Assembly (NCBI RefSeq): GCF_011947365.2
Contig: NZ_JAAVSH020000001.1
Location: 1,466,246 to 1,526,525 of the forward strand
Source: an endosymbiont of Lamellibrachia barhami
Lineage (GTDB): Bacteria; Pseudomonadota; Gammaproteobacteria; Chromatiales; Chromatiaceae
DNA: 60,280 bases
Reading direction: 5' to 3'
Below, one piece after another: positions 15,903 to 26,483 of the stretch. Within the stretch, counting starts at the first letter, position 1. Each line of letters opens with the position of its first letter. The position numbers and the translations under genes are program-made. Under the pieces are notes generated by a model. It worked only from the letters and a program-made list of their open reading frames with translations. It had not been told where the DNA came from and searched no databases.

Positions 15903-17266
15903 GGGATGGAATGCAGGTCATGGCGCAGCAAGCAGGTAAAATCCTGATTGTCGGTCTGGGCAAGACCGGGCTCTCCTGCGCCCGTTATCTTATGCGGCAG
16001 GGTGTGCCTGTTGCAGTGACCGATAGCCGTGAGCAGCCGCCCGGGTTGCAGGATCTGACCGATGAGATGCCGGATGTGGCGCTGTTTCTCGGTAGTTTTC
16101 AGCCTGAGGTATTCCTCGCAGCGGAGCAGCTGGTAGTCAGTCCCGGCTTGTCGTTGCAGGAGCCCTTGATCCAGGAAGCCCAGCGGCGGGGCGTTGAAAT
16201 CGTCGGTGACATCGAACTTTTCTGCAGAGCGGCACAAGCCCCTATCGTTGCCATTACCGGCTCGAATGGTAAGAGCACGGTCACCATGCTGTTGGGTGAG
16301 ATGGCCCGTGCCGCCGGGTTGAATGTTGCCGTTGGCGGCAATATTGGAGAGCCGGCGTTGGATCTGCTGGATGAAACAGTGGATCTCTATATTCTTGAGC
16401 TGTCGAGTTTTCAGTTGGAGACGACTCAGTCCCTGAAGGCCGATGTGGCAGTGGTGCTGAACATCTCCGCAGATCATATGGATCGCTACGCCTCACTCGA
16501 TGAGTATGCGAAGACCAAGGCGGCAGTTTACCAGAACGCCAGGGTTGGCCTGGTCAATCGGGACGATTCGCGGGTCGTTTCCATGAGCGGTGCTGCCAGC
16601 GCTGAGTCGGGATTTACCCTTGAGGCGCCACTGAAAGACGATTTCGGCATTTGCGAGAATGCAGAGGCCCGCTGGTTGTGCCATGGAACCACCCCCCTGC
16701 TGCCTGTGAGCGAACTGAAGATCCCAGGTTTGCACAACCAGGCAAATGCGCTGGCCGCCTTGGCGCTGGGTGTGGCGGTGGATCTGCCCATGCAGCCGAT
16801 GTTGGCTGCCCTGCGGGGTTTTACCGGCCTGTCTCACCGTACCCAGTTTGTCGCTGAAAAAGGAGGTGTGCGCTGGTACAACGATTCCAAAGGCACCAAT
16901 GTTGGTGCGACCATTGCCGCACTGGAGGGTCTCCACCCCCAGAACGGAGAGAGCCGCAGCGTGCTGATCGCCGGTGGCGACTGCAAAGGGGCGGATTTCT
17001 CCGAGTTGGCGCCGGTAGTTGAACGCACCGCCCGAGCAGTGATCCTGATCGGACGGGATGCCCAGGTTATCGAACAGGTGCTTTCCGGCAGGATTGTTGT
17101 GGAGTGTGCGGAGAGCCTTGAAGCGGCAGTGAACCGGGCAGCGGAATTGGCAAAACCTGGAGACCGGGTGCTGCTCTCACCGGCGTGCGCCAGTTTCGAT
17201 ATGTTCCGCAATTATGAAGCCCGTGGTGAAGCCTTCATTCAGGCGGTTGAGGGGTTGGTGTCATGA
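15899..17266 (+). CDS. murD: UDP-MurNAc-L-alanine:D-glutamate ligase
   Basis: 455 residues from ATG 15899, which overlaps the mraY stop as ATGA; ATG 15911 is an alternative. An open frame extends back to 15815 inside mraY, but that part is a shadow. Features: N-terminal Rossmann [18 protein letters not shown]-loop [26 protein letters not shown], and C-terminal [16 protein letters not shown]. It adds D-glutamate to UDP-MurNAc-L-Ala. Confidence 0.96.
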   Translation: MRDGMQVMAQQAGKILIVGLGKTGLSCARYLMRQGVPVAVTDSREQPPGLQDLTDEMPDVALFLGSFQPEVFLAAEQLVVSPGLSLQEPLIQEAQRRGVEIVGDIELFCRAAQAPIVAITGSNGKSTVTMLLGEMARAAGLNVAVGGNIGEPALDLLDETVDLYILELSSFQLETTQSLKADVAVVLNISADHMDRYASLDEYAKTKAAVYQNARVGLVNRDDSRVVSMSGAASAESGFTLEAPLKDDFGICENAEARWLCHGTTPLLPVSELKIPGLHNQANALAALALGVAVDLPMQPMLAALRGFTGLSHRTQFVAEKGGVRWYNDSKGTNVGATIAALEGLHPQNGESRSVLIAGGDCKGADFSELAPVVERTARAVILIGRDAQVIEQVLSGRIVVECAESLEAAVNRAAELAKPGDRVLLSPACASFDMFRNYEARGEAFIQAVEGLVS

Positions 17267-18462
17267 GTGCCATGGCAAGACCACAGGCGATCATCGGCGG
17301 TAAAGAGGGCGTTCTCTCGCCACCAGTCATTGACTACTGGCTGATGGGGGCTGCACTGATCCTGCTCATGTTTGGTCTGGTGATGGTGGCCTCCTCTTCC
17401 ATGTACGCCGGTGAGCGTATCGCAGGATCGCCCTTCTTCTTTGTGATCCGCCACACCATTGCGCTCTGTATTGGACTGGTTGGCGCTGTGGTGCTGTTTC
17501 GCGTACCTGTCTCAACCTGGGAGAGGGCAGGGCCGGTACTGGTGTTCGTCGGTTTGGTGATGTTGGTGCTGGTATTGATACCGAATATCGGTAAAGAGGT
17601 GAACAATGCGCGGCGCTGGATTCCACTGGGGGTCTTCAACCTGCAGAGCTCTGAGTTCGTGAAGTTGTTCATGGTGATCTATATCGCCGGTTATCTGGTG
17701 CGCCGTCAGAGTGAGGTTACCAGTTCGCTGTGGGGTTTTGCCAAGCCAATGATACTGGTGCTTCTGACCAGTCTGCTGATTATGCTGGAACCCGATTTCG
17801 GCACCACGGTGGTGCTCTTCGCCACGGTCTTGGGCATGCTCTTTCTGGGCGGAGTCGTATTGTGGCAGTTCACTATTCTGCTGACATCCTCTGCCCTGGC
17901 TGGTGGCGCACTGATCTACTTTTCAGACTACCGCTGGCGGCGGATCACCGCCTTCATCAACCCTTGGGATGACCAGCGGGATAGCGATTACCAACTGGTG
18001 CAGGCGCTGATCGCCTTTGGCCGTGGTGAAGTGACCGGTGTCGGTCTCGGCAACGGCATACAGAAACAGTTCTATCTGCCCGAGGCGCATACCGACTTCA
18101 TTATGGCGGTGATTGGAGAGGAGTTCGGTCTGATCGGAACCCTGGGGGTGATTTTCCTGTTTGCCTTCATTACCTGGCGCGCCTTTCAGATCGGTACCCG
18201 GGCGATGGCCCGGGAGAAGCGTTTCTCCGCTTATACCGCCTACGGTTTCGGTATTTGGATCGGCCTTCAGTCGTTCATCAATATCGGGGTGAACGTGGGG
18301 TTGCTGCCCACCAAGGGTTTGACCCTGCCCTTTATAAGCTACGGGGGTAACAGCATTATCGTCACCTGTCTGGTAATCGCCGTGCTGCTGCGTATCGATC
18401 ATGAATTGCGGCAGCAGAGTGACGGCGTAAAGCCGGGAGGCCGCTCATGGAGCCGCGTGTGA
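17263..18462 (+). CDS. ftsW: Lipid II polymerase / divisome protein FtsW
   Basis: A 399-residue SEDS-family protein with ten membrane helices. Conserved segments: PDFGTTVVLFATVLGMLFLG, the large-loop YLPEAHTDFIMAVIGEEFG, and NIGVNVGLLPTKGLTLPFIS. The Asp of PEAHTDF-IxAVIGEE is the region needed for glycosyltransferase activity in SEDS proteins. It works with FtsI. It overlaps murD by 4 bp and murG by 16 bp. Confidence 0.97.
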   Translation: MSAMARPQAIIGGKEGVLSPPVIDYWLMGAALILLMFGLVMVASSSMYAGERIAGSPFFFVIRHTIALCIGLVGAVVLFRVPVSTWERAGPVLVFVGLVMLVLVLIPNIGKEVNNARRWIPLGVFNLQSSEFVKLFMVIYIAGYLVRRQSEVTSSLWGFAKPMILVLLTSLLIMLEPDFGTTVVLFATVLGMLFLGGVVLWQFTILLTSSALAGGALIYFSDYRWRRITAFINPWDDQRDSDYQLVQALIAFGRGEVTGVGLGNGIQKQFYLPEAHTDFIMAVIGEEFGLIGTLGVIFLFAFITWRAFQIGTRAMAREKRFSAYTAYGFGIWIGLQSFINIGVNVGLLPTKGLTLPFISYGGNSIIVTCLVIAVLLRIDHELRQQSDGVKPGGRSWSRV

Positions 18463-19526
18463 TGGTGATGGCAGGCGGCACAGGCGGACATGTCTTTCCC
18501 GCGCTGGCGGTGGCTGACTGGCTGATGGCAGAGGGCATTGCTGTCTTCTGGCTGGGTACGCGGCGGGGAATGGAGGCGAAACTGATCCCGCAGCGGGGCA
18601 TTCCTATGGAGTGGATCGAGGTCCGTGGCGTTCGCGGCACGGGTCTGCTGCGTCGGCTGGCAGCGCCTTTTGTGATTTTGAAGGCACTCTGGCAGACGTT
18701 GCGGATACTGCGCAGAAACCGCCCGAGTCTGGTACTGGGGATGGGGGGTTTTGTCTCTGGTCCGGGTGGCCTGATGGCACGCTTGTTGGGTATTCCACTG
18801 GTGATTCAGGAACAGAATGCAATCCCGGGTTTTACCAACCGTCTCCTCTCCCATTTTGCGACTCGGGTATTCGAGGCGTTCCCCGGCAGTTTTGACACAG
18901 CCAGGAGAGCGGTTGAGTCGGGCAATCCGGTGCGCCTGGAGATCGCTGAACTGCCGGAACCTGCAACGCGGTTCGAGGGCCGGGTCGGGCCGTTACATCT
19001 GCTGGTGCTGGGCGGATCCCTTGGCGCCCAGGCATTGAATGAGACGGTGCCAGCCGCACTGGCCCGGCTGCCGGTTGGACAACGGCCCGAGGTGCGCCAT
19101 CAGGCGGGCGAACGGAGCTATGACACGGCGGTCTCCGCCTATGAAAAGCATGGAGTAGATGCGGATATCAGCGCCTTTGAGCACGACATGGCGGGTGCCT
19201 ATGGCTGGGCTGACCTGGTGATCTGCCGGGCCGGGGCGCTTACCATTTCAGAGCTGGCGGCCGCCGGGTTGGGTGCAATCCTGGTCCCCTTCCCCCATGC
19301 GGTTGACGATCACCAGACCCGCAACGCGGCCTATCTGGTGGATGCCGGTGCTGCACAACTCGTCCCTCAGACTTCGCTGGATGCAGTCACCCTGGCAGAT
19401 ATGCTGGAAGCGCTGTTGGCAGATCGAAAGATACTATTAAGTATGGCCGTCGCTGCACGCCGATTGGCACGTCCCGATGCCGCAGAACGGGTAGGCCGGG
19501 CCTGTCTGGAGATGATTGAAAGATGA
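18447..19526 (+). CDS. murG: Lipid II synthase MurG (GlcNAc transferase)
   Basis: A 359-residue GT28 enzyme. The N-terminal glycine-rich loop is [17 protein letters not shown], followed by [20 protein letters not shown] and [13 protein letters not shown]. The C-terminal UDP-GlcNAc site is [17 protein letters not shown] with [20 protein letters not shown] and [17 protein letters not shown]. It adds GlcNAc to lipid I on the inner membrane face. Start ATG 18447 overlaps ftsW. Confidence 0.97.
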   Translation: MEPRVMVMAGGTGGHVFPALAVADWLMAEGIAVFWLGTRRGMEAKLIPQRGIPMEWIEVRGVRGTGLLRRLAAPFVILKALWQTLRILRRNRPSLVLGMGGFVSGPGGLMARLLGIPLVIQEQNAIPGFTNRLLSHFATRVFEAFPGSFDTARRAVESGNPVRLEIAELPEPATRFEGRVGPLHLLVLGGSLGAQALNETVPAALARLPVGQRPEVRHQAGERSYDTAVSAYEKHGVDADISAFEHDMAGAYGWADLVICRAGALTISELAAAGLGAILVPFPHAVDDHQTRNAAYLVDAGAAQLVPQTSLDAVTLADMLEALLADRKILLSMAVAARRLARPDAAERVGRACLEMIER

Positions 19527-20962
19527 GTGACAAGAATCGCCGCCGCCACGCCCCCGACAGCATGGGCCGCATGCGCCGCATCCATTTTGTGGGTATCGGT
19601 GGTGCCGGTATGAGTGGTATCGCCGAGGTGATGGTGAATCTGGATTATGCGGTTTCCGGATCCGATCAGCGTGAAAGCGCGGTGACCCGGCGGTTGGCTG
19701 GATTGGGCGCGCAGATATTCATCGGTCATGTTGCGGAGCAGGTCAGGGATTGTGATGCCGTAGTGATCTCCAGCGCCGTGAAAGCGGATAATCCGGAAGT
19801 GCAGGCTGCCAGAGAGTGGCGTATCCCGGTGGTGCCACGAGCGGAGATGCTGGCGGAGATCATGCGTTTCCACTACGGCATCGCGGTGGCAGGTACCCAC
19901 GGCAAGACCACCACCACCAGTCTGGTGGCGAGTGTGCTGGGAGAAGCGGGGCTGGACCCCACTTTCGTGATCGGTGGACGCCTCAACAGCGCCGGCGCCA
20001 ATGCACAGCTGGGAGAGGGAGACTATCTGGTGGCGGAAGCGGATGAAAGTGATGCCTCATTCCTCTATCTGCAGCCCATGCTGGCGGTGGTGACCAACAT
20101 CGATGCCGATCATATGAGCACCTATGGCGGCGATTTCGACCGTCTTCGCGGGGCCTTTCTGGAGTTTCTTCACCACCTGCCTTTCTATGGTCTGGCGGTG
20201 CTCTGTATCGATGACGCCGAAGTCCGTGGGCTGTTGCCTGAGATCACCCGGCGGGTGCGCACCTACGGATTCTCCGAAGATGCTGATGTGCGGGCGGTGG
20301 AGGTCACCCAGAAGGGGGCGATCACCCGTTTCGGATTGGAGTGCGAGGGCTGGAATCAGGATCTGCGGGTCACCCTCAATATGCCGGGACGCCACAATGT
20401 GTTGAACGCCCTTGCGGCGATTACCGTAGCGCTGGAGCTGGGTGTCGAAGAGGCCAGTATCCAGCGGGCGTTACAGAATTTTCAGGGGATCGGCCGACGC
20501 TTTCAGACCAGCGGCGACTGTCTCGTGGGCAATGACCGGGTGATGTTTGTCGATGACTATGCACACCACCCCAGCGAGATAGCCGCCACTCTGGCGGCAG
20601 TGAGGGCCGGTTGGCCGGAACGGCGTCTGGTGCTGTCTTTTCAGCCCCATCGCTACACCCGGACCCAGGAGCAGTTCGAGAATTTCGTGCAGGTGCTCTC
20701 GCAGACCGACGTGTTGCTGCTTACCGAGGTCTATGCCGCAGGGGAAGCGCCTATTCAAGGTGCGGACGGGCGTGCGCTGAGCCGCGCTGTGCGTATGCGC
20801 GGGCAGGTTGATCCGGTATTTGTCGAGCTGCTGGAGGAGTTGCCGGAGGTCCTGGCCGGACTGCTGCAGGAGGGAGACATAGTCCTCACCCTCGGAGCGG
20901 GCAGTATTGGAGCCATCGCTGCGGATTTGCCGAAAAGACTGTGTGAGGGGATGGTCGGATGA
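19523..20962 (+). CDS. murC: UDP-MurNAc:L-alanine ligase
   Basis: 479 residues. The N-terminal domain is [18 protein letters not shown], the P-loop [20 protein letters not shown], the catalytic region [16 protein letters not shown], and the C-terminal domain has [20 protein letters not shown]. It starts the cytoplasmic peptide stem. It overlaps murG by 4 bp. It is not followed immediately by murB: 187 bp separate them, the only sizeable gap in the cluster before ftsZ. Confidence 0.97.
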   Translation: MSDKNRRRHAPDSMGRMRRIHFVGIGGAGMSGIAEVMVNLDYAVSGSDQRESAVTRRLAGLGAQIFIGHVAEQVRDCDAVVISSAVKADNPEVQAAREWRIPVVPRAEMLAEIMRFHYGIAVAGTHGKTTTTSLVASVLGEAGLDPTFVIGGRLNSAGANAQLGEGDYLVAEADESDASFLYLQPMLAVVTNIDADHMSTYGGDFDRLRGAFLEFLHHLPFYGLAVLCIDDAEVRGLLPEITRRVRTYGFSEDADVRAVEVTQKGAITRFGLECEGWNQDLRVTLNMPGRHNVLNALAAITVALELGVEEASIQRALQNFQGIGRRFQTSGDCLVGNDRVMFVDDYAHHPSEIAATLAAVRAGWPERRLVLSFQPHRYTRTQEQFENFVQVLSQTDVLLLTEVYAAGEAPIQGADGRALSRAVRMRGQVDPVFVELLEELPEVLAGLLQEGDIVLTLGAGSIGAIAADLPKRLCEGMVG

Positions 20963-21149
20963 ATAAATTGTTCGATATGAGTCGGCTCCATCAGGGTTGT
21001 GGGGAGGCCTTGAATTCCGCGCATCTCCAGCTGTGCTTCGGCGTGGCGCAAGACCATGAGAAAGATGGGCTGCAGCAGACCGGGCGGAATCGATCCCTGC
21101 TTTCACCTCATCGACCAGATGATCAAAGATGTGTAGGGGAGCCCCGGAA
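20963..21149. other. Unexplained 187-bp gap between murC and murB
   Basis: This stretch breaks an otherwise overlapping gene chain. Plus-strand frames (for example from ATG 20959) have no recognisable content. On the minus strand one frame reads LLQPIFLMVLRHAEAQLEM, then [20 protein letters not shown], which looks protein-like but matches nothing I can name. It may be a remnant inserted or left by rearrangement. It does not look like ddl. Confidence 0.4.
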
Positions 21150-22049
21150 ATGATGCCTGCGCTGGACGAACAATCGCTGCGGGGTGAACTGCTGCTCGAC
21201 GAGCCCCTGTCCGGTCATACGACCTGGCGGGTAGGCGGTCCGGCGCGTCGTTTCTACCGTCCTGCGGACAGCGCGGATCTGGTGCGGTTTCTACAGCAGT
21301 TGGAAACGGATGAACCGCTGCTCTGGCTGGGTCTGGGCAGCAACCTGCTGGTGCGTGACGGTGGTTTTCCCGGCACGGTGATTGCCACTCAGGGTCGGCT
21401 CAACAGGCTGGAATGGCGGGACGGGTCACGGCTCTACGCGGAGGCGGGCGTCTCCTGCGCCAAGGTGGCGCGCACTGCGGCGCGGGCGGGTCTCTGCGGG
21501 GTCGAGTTTCTGGCGGGTATCCCCGGCACACTTGGCGGTGCTCTGGCGATGAATGCCGGTGCCTTTGGCGGTGAGATCTGGGATCAGGTGAAACAGGTGG
21601 AGACCCTGGACCGTTACGGGGAGGTGCGGAAACGCACTCCAGATGACTTCGATATCGGCTATCGCAGCGTAAAGGGTACTGCAGGGGAGTGGTTCCTCTC
21701 CGCCGAACTGCAGCTGCAGTCGGGGGATGTGAGCGCGTCGCAGCAGGTGATTCGGACGCTGTTGGACCGGCGTGCGGCGACTCAGCCCACGAGTCTGCCG
21801 AGTTGTGGTTCCGTATTCAGAAATCCGACTGGTAACCATGCGGCAAAACTGATTGAGGCAGCAGGTCTCAAGGGGACGCGGATTGGCGGTGCACAGGTCT
21901 CTGAAAAGCACGCTAATTTCATTATCAACACCGGCGATGCCACTGCGGCGGATATCGAGGCGTTGATAACGAAGGTGCAATCTGAGGTTGAACAGCGCAG
22001 CGGTGTGCTGTTGGTACCGGAAGTCCACCGGGTTGGAGAGGCGCGGTGA
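21150..22049 (+). CDS. murB: UDP-N-acetylenolpyruvoylglucosamine reductase
   Basis: About 299 residues from ATG 21150, which has GGGGAG 9 bp upstream; the in-frame ATG at 21129 lacks a ribosome-binding site. FAD-binding segments are HTTWRVGGPARRFYRP and WLGLGSNLLVRDGGFPG, with GVEFLAGIPGTLGGALAMNA. The catalytic Ser is in LPSCGSVFRNPTG, and VSEKHANFIINTGDATAADI follows. This is the short type without the E. coli insertion. The stop overlaps ftsQ. Confidence 0.96.
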   Translation: MMPALDEQSLRGELLLDEPLSGHTTWRVGGPARRFYRPADSADLVRFLQQLETDEPLLWLGLGSNLLVRDGGFPGTVIATQGRLNRLEWRDGSRLYAEAGVSCAKVARTAARAGLCGVEFLAGIPGTLGGALAMNAGAFGGEIWDQVKQVETLDRYGEVRKRTPDDFDIGYRSVKGTAGEWFLSAELQLQSGDVSASQQVIRTLLDRRAATQPTSLPSCGSVFRNPTGNHAAKLIEAAGLKGTRIGGAQVSEKHANFIINTGDATAADIEALITKVQSEVEQRSGVLLVPEVHRVGEAR

Positions 22050-22858
22050 AGCGGCGGCAGAAAAAAGCGCCGCTCAGCCGGTGGAAAAAGGGGGTGATCC
22101 TTCTGCAGGTGTGGGGGTTTGCACTCCTGTTGTCCGTACTGGGTGGAATTGGCGCAGCTTGGGGGATTGCCCAGCTGCAGGATCCAAAAGTGATGCCGCT
22201 GCGGGTGATTGGGATCGATGGAGAGATATTACATCTCGATCCAAAGCTGCTGAAACAGACAGTGATCAAAGCCATTCGCGGTAGCTTTTTCAGCGTCGAC
22301 CTCAATTTAATCCGCGCCGAAGTGGAAGGATTGCCTTGGGTGGCCAGTGCAAGTGTGCGGCGGGTCTGGCCCGATACCCTGCGGGTCAATGTGGTGGAGC
22401 AGGTGGCGCTGGCACGTTGGGGTAAGAGGGGGTTGGTCAACCAGCAGGGGGAGATCTTTCGTCCTCAGCGGCTACCAAAACTGCCTGAACTGGTGACTTT
22501 GGAAGGGCCGGAGAGCAACGCTGCCGCCATCAGTCGTGACTTTCTGCGCATCGAGGCGCTGCTGAAGACCGTGGAGCTGGATCTGAAACATGTCTTGGTC
22601 GATGCCCGTCAGGCGTGGCGGCTGAAGACCCGGCAGGGTCTGACATTGAATTTGGGACGATCTGACATCGCCCAGCGGCTGGCACGTTTTGTACGGCTCT
22701 ATCCCGGCTTGGGAGATGGTAAAGAGGGGCGGTTGGAAACGGTGGATCTGCGTTACACCAATGGATTTACGGCACGCTGGAAGGCGTTGCCGAAGCAGGA
22801 ATTATCAACAGACAATCCGGCTCGGCAGAGCGGGAAAAAACGGATTGCAGGACTTTGA
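22046..22858 (+). CDS. ftsQ: Cell division protein FtsQ
   Basis: 270 residues from a GTG that overlaps the murB stop (GTGA). A basic cytoplasmic tail, one transmembrane helix (ILLQVWGFALLLSVLGGIGA), a POTRA domain (LRVIGIDGEILHLDPKLLKQ through VRRVWPDTLRVNVVEQVALA) and the beta domain (AWRLKTRQGLTLNLGRSDIA, VDLRYTNGFTARWK). It recruits FtsL and FtsB to the septum. In most relatives ddlB sits just upstream; here it does not. Confidence 0.95.
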   Translation: MKRRQKKAPLSRWKKGVILLQVWGFALLLSVLGGIGAAWGIAQLQDPKVMPLRVIGIDGEILHLDPKLLKQTVIKAIRGSFFSVDLNLIRAEVEGLPWVASASVRRVWPDTLRVNVVEQVALARWGKRGLVNQQGEIFRPQRLPKLPELVTLEGPESNAAAISRDFLRIEALLKTVELDLKHVLVDARQAWRLKTRQGLTLNLGRSDIAQRLARFVRLYPGLGDGKEGRLETVDLRYTNGFTARWKALPKQELSTDNPARQSGKKRIAGL

Positions 22859-24094
22859 ATGACCAAGAAAAGTGAAAAAAATCTGATTATTGGCCTGGAT
22901 ATCGGCACCTCCAAAGTGGTGGCCATCGTGGGAGAGGTCAAGACCGGTGATGAGATAGAGGTCATCGGCATCGGTTCCCACCGCTCACGCGGGTTGAAGA
23001 AAGGGGTCGTAGTGAATATCGAGTCCACGGTTCAGTCGATTCAGCGGGCGGTGGAAGAGGCGGAATTGATGGCGGGCTGCGAGATCCACTCGGTCTTTGC
23101 CGGTATCGCTGGCAGCCATATCAGCAGCCTCAACTCTCACGGCATCGTTGCGATCCGTGACAAAGAGGTGACCCAGGGTGATGTGGAGCGGGTGATCGAT
23201 GCGGCCAGGGCGGTGGCGATCCCGGCGGATCAGAAGATCCTGCATATCCTGCCCCAGGAATTCATCATCGATGAACAGGAGGGGATCCGCGATCCCATCG
23301 GTATGTCGGGTGTGCGCCTCGAAGCCCGAGTGCACATGGTCGCTGGCGCCGTCAGCGCGGCGCAGAACATCATCAAATGCGTGCGCCGCTGCGGTCTGGA
23401 GGTCGATGACCTGATCCTGGAACAGTTGGCGTCGAGTTACTCGGTCCTGAGCGATGACGAAAAGGAGCTGGGGGTCTGCCTGGTGGATATCGGCGGCGGC
23501 ACCACCGACATAGCGGTCTTCACCGGTGGAGCGATTCGTCACTCCGCAGTGATCCCCATCGCCGGGGATCAGGTGACCAATGATATTGCGGTGGCGCTGC
23601 GCACACCGACCCAGCACGCAGAAGATATCAAGATCAAATATGCCTGTGCCCTGACCCAGTTGGCCACCAACGATGAGAGCATCGAGGTGCCCAGTATCGG
23701 TGACCGGCCGCCGCGCAGGCTTTCGCGTCAGACCCTGGCGGAGGTGGTTGAACCCCGTTACGAGGAGTTGATGACACTGATTCAGGCGGAATTGCGACGT
23801 AGCGGTTTTGAGGATGTGATTGCGGGCGGCGTGGTGCTGACCGGCGGAAGTTCCAAGATGGAAGGGGTGATCGAGTTGGCGGAAGAGGTGTTTCACATGC
23901 CGGTCAGACTCGGGGTGCCGCAATACGTCACCGGGCTGGCCGACGTGGTGCGCAACCCGATCTATTCCACCGGCGTCGGGTTGCTGCTGTTCGGTAACAC
24001 AAACCGGAGTCGTGGTGTGGTGGATCTCTCCCATGATGGGGGAATGAAAGCGATCTGGGAACGGATGAAGAATTGGTTTCAAGGTAATTTTTAA
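22859..24094 (+). CDS. ftsA: Cell division protein FtsA
   Basis: A 411-residue actin-like ATPase. It has phosphate-binding LIIGLDIGTSKVVAIVGEV, the 1C domain, LGVCLVDIGGGTTDIAVFTG and VVLTGGSSKMEGVIELAEEV, and a C-terminal amphipathic membrane-targeting helix (AIWERMKNWFQGNF). It tethers FtsZ to the membrane. It starts immediately after the ftsQ stop. Confidence 0.97.
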   Translation: MTKKSEKNLIIGLDIGTSKVVAIVGEVKTGDEIEVIGIGSHRSRGLKKGVVVNIESTVQSIQRAVEEAELMAGCEIHSVFAGIAGSHISSLNSHGIVAIRDKEVTQGDVERVIDAARAVAIPADQKILHILPQEFIIDEQEGIRDPIGMSGVRLEARVHMVAGAVSAAQNIIKCVRRCGLEVDDLILEQLASSYSVLSDDEKELGVCLVDIGGGTTDIAVFTGGAIRHSAVIPIAGDQVTNDIAVALRTPTQHAEDIKIKYACALTQLATNDESIEVPSIGDRPPRRLSRQTLAEVVEPRYEELMTLIQAELRRSGFEDVIAGGVVLTGGSSKMEGVIELAEEVFHMPVRLGVPQYVTGLADVVRNPIYSTGVGLLLFGNTNRSRGVVDLSHDGGMKAIWERMKNWFQGNF

Positions 24095-24151
24095 CTTTAT
24101 GTAGTGCAGGCTGTTGGCAGACAGACGGGCGGATAAAAGAGGAGATAGGCA

Positions 24152-25327
24152 ATGTTTGAACTAATGGATACACACAGTCAAAACGCTGTGATCAAAGTGG
24201 TAGGCGTAGGCGGTGGCGGTGGCAATGCAGTGAACCACATGCTGACGGGCGAGATTGAGGGCGTTGACTTCATCTGTGCCAATACCGATGCGCAGGCACT
24301 GCGCAACAGTGAGGTGCGTACGCTGTTGCAACTGGGTTCCGATATCACCAAAGGCCTGGGTGCAGGCGCAGATCCTGAGATAGGCCGGCGGGCTGCCCTT
24401 GAGGATCATGACCGGATCCATGAGGTGCTGGAGGGGGCCGACATGATCTTCATCACTGCTGGCATGGGCGGCGGCACAGGTACCGGCGCAGCGCCGGTGG
24501 TTGCCCAGGTGGCCAAGGAGTTGGGCATTCTGACGGTGGCGGTAGTGACCAAGCCCTTTGGCTTCGAAGGCAGCAAACGCATGAGGATTGCCGAAGAGGG
24601 CATGGCCGAACTGTCGAAGAGTGTCGACTCCCTGATCACCATTCCCAATGAGAAGTTGTTGGCGGTGCTGGGCAAGGATATGAGTCTGTTGAACGCCTTC
24701 AAGGCGGCAAACGATGTGTTGCTGAACGCGGTGCAGGGCATTGCAGATCTGATTACCCGTCCCGGCCTGATCAATGTGGACTTCGCTGACGTGAAGACAG
24801 TGATGTCGGAGATGGGTGCGGCAATGATGGGTTCAGGTGAGGCAACGGGTGAGAACCGGGCCCGTGAGGCGGCGGAGAAGGCGATTCGCAGTCCGCTGCT
24901 GGAAGACATCAACCTGTCAGGCGCAAAAGGTATTCTGGTCAATATCACAGCGGGTCTGAACCTCTCCATCGGCGAGTTCGACGAGGTGGGCAATACCGTG
25001 CGGGAGTTCGCTGATGAAGACGCCACTGTGGTGGTGGGAACGGTCATCGACGGCGATATGCAGGAGGAGATGCGGGTTACCGTGGTCGCCACCGGACTGG
25101 GTGATCTGTCTGCGGCCGAATTACCGAAACCGGCTCGTCAGGCCGATGCGGGACTGGAACTGGTGGGTACGGATGTCGTCAAACCAGGCCCGACTGACTA
25201 CAGAGAGCTGGATCGTCCGACGGTGGTGCGCAAGGGTTTGGCGGCCAAATCTGCCGCCGAAGCGCCGACAAAGACCAGTCTCGACTACCTTGATATCCCG
25301 GCATTCCTGCGTCGTCAGGCCGATTGA
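24152..25327 (+). CDS. ftsZ: Cell division GTPase FtsZ
   Basis: A 391-residue tubulin homologue. Features: N-terminal [16 protein letters not shown], tubulin signature [15 protein letters not shown] (about 105-119), T7 loop region [11 protein letters not shown], and the C-terminal peptide [15 protein letters not shown], which binds FtsA and ZipA. The start ATG 24152 follows AGGAGATAGGCA. A 57-bp gap separates it from ftsA. Confidence 0.98.
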   Translation: MFELMDTHSQNAVIKVVGVGGGGGNAVNHMLTGEIEGVDFICANTDAQALRNSEVRTLLQLGSDITKGLGAGADPEIGRRAALEDHDRIHEVLEGADMIFITAGMGGGTGTGAAPVVAQVAKELGILTVAVVTKPFGFEGSKRMRIAEEGMAELSKSVDSLITIPNEKLLAVLGKDMSLLNAFKAANDVLLNAVQGIADLITRPGLINVDFADVKTVMSEMGAAMMGSGEATGENRAREAAEKAIRSPLLEDINLSGAKGILVNITAGLNLSIGEFDEVGNTVREFADEDATVVVGTVIDGDMQEEMRVTVVATGLGDLSAAELPKPARQADAGLELVGTDVVKPGPTDYRELDRPTVVRKGLAAKSAAEAPTKTSLDYLDIPAFLRRQAD

Positions 25328-25452
25328 ACTTTGTGGGATAGCCGCGTTCAGAGTGTTGGAGTTTCAGGGTGGTGCAGCGTGCCGGGGGCGGAATCAAATT
25401 TGGTTCCGATCCCGCATGTTCAAAGAATGCGACGGCCTTTTTGTCGGATAAT

Positions 25453-25486
25453 TTGACATGTGATAACATTCCCGCGCTCATAAAGG
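25453..25486 (+). promoter_or_regulatory. Candidate lpxC promoter
   Basis: TTGACA at 25453-25458 is followed about 20 bp later by CATAAA, in the 187-bp gap between ftsZ and lpxC. The -10 match and spacing are poor, so this is tentative. lpxC commonly has its own promoter in this position. Confidence 0.35.
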
Positions 25487-25514
25487 TCAATTTCTCAAGG
25501 GAGCGAAAACGGCA

Positions 25515-26426
25515 ATGATTCGGCAACGCACACTGAAAAATGTGATTCGCGCCACTGGCGTCGGATTGCATACAGGTCAAAAGGTCTATCTGACCCTAAG
25601 GCCTGCTGCGCCGGATACAGGTATCGTATTTCGCCGGGTTGACCTGGATCCGGCGGTGGAGATCCGTGCCTGCCCGGAAAATGTCGGTGACACTCGTCTC
25701 TCTACGACCCTGATGCAGCACGGTGTCAGGATCTCGACGGTGGAACATCTGCTTTCAGCCCTGGCCGGACTCGGTATCGATAATGCCTATGTCGATGTCA
25801 GCGCCCCCGAAGTGCCGATCATGGACGGCAGTGCCGGACCCTTCGTATTCCTCCTCCAGTCTGCCGGAGTGGAGGAACAGAACGCGGCCAAGCGCTTCAT
25901 CAAAATCAAGCGCAAGGTCGTGGTGGAGGATGGAGACAAACGCGCCAGTTTTGAACCTTTTGATGGATTCAAGGTGAGCTTCGCCATCGATTTCGATCAT
26001 CCGGCGTTTGAGCAGCGGGCGCAGTATGCCAGCGTCGACTTCTCCTCCACCTCATTCGTCAGAGAGGTGAGTCGCGCCCGGACCTTCGGCTTCCTGCGTG
26101 ATATCGAGATGCTGCGTCAGCGGGAACTTGCCCTCGGCGGCAGCATGGACAACGCGGTGGTCGTGGATGACTATCGGGTGCTGAACGAAGATGGTCTGCG
26201 TTACGAAGACGAGTTCGTCAAACACAAGATCCTCGACGCCATCGGCGATCTCTACCTGCTCGGCCACAGCCTGATCGGCGCCTTCAGCGGCCACAAATCG
26301 GGACATGCCCTCAACAACCGCCTGTTGCGGGAACTGATGCAGGACCAGGATGCCTGGGAAGAGGTCACCTTCGACGAGACCGAAAAGGCGCCTATCTCCT
26401 ATATGAAGCCTGTTCAGGTGACCTGA
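25515..26426 (+). CDS. lpxC: UDP-3-O-acyl-GlcNAc deacetylase
   Basis: 303 residues, normal length. It opens [20 protein letters not shown]; the zinc ligands and catalytic residues lie in [50 protein letters not shown] and [20 protein letters not shown]. It performs the committed step of lipid A synthesis, so the cell makes LPS. GGGAGCG precedes the ATG. A terminator follows at 26453. Confidence 0.97.
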   Translation: MIRQRTLKNVIRATGVGLHTGQKVYLTLRPAAPDTGIVFRRVDLDPAVEIRACPENVGDTRLSTTLMQHGVRISTVEHLLSALAGLGIDNAYVDVSAPEVPIMDGSAGPFVFLLQSAGVEEQNAAKRFIKIKRKVVVEDGDKRASFEPFDGFKVSFAIDFDHPAFEQRAQYASVDFSSTSFVREVSRARTFGFLRDIEMLRQRELALGGSMDNAVVVDDYRVLNEDGLRYEDEFVKHKILDAIGDLYLLGHSLIGAFSGHKSGHALNNRLLRELMQDQDAWEEVTFDETEKAPISYMKPVQVT

Positions 26427-26452
26427 CTCAATCTCCGGCTTACGCCGAAAAA

Positions 26453-26483
26453 GGCCGCTTCCGTCTGGAGGCGGCTTTTTTTT
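26453..26483 (+). terminator. Rho-independent terminator after lpxC
   Basis: GGCCGCTTCC-gtct-GGAGGCGGC (one mismatch or wobble pair) is followed by eight T residues. It closes the division and cell-wall transcription unit. Confidence 0.9.

Noticed and set aside
20959-21153. 64-residue plus-strand frame between murC and murB as a gene
   Set aside because: It has no ribosome-binding site of note and no similarity; only the unexplained region is reported.
22985-24082. 365-residue minus-strand open frame opposite ftsA
   Set aside because: It is an exact antisense shadow of a conserved GC-rich gene, has a His/Arg-rich low-complexity composition and no recognisable domain.
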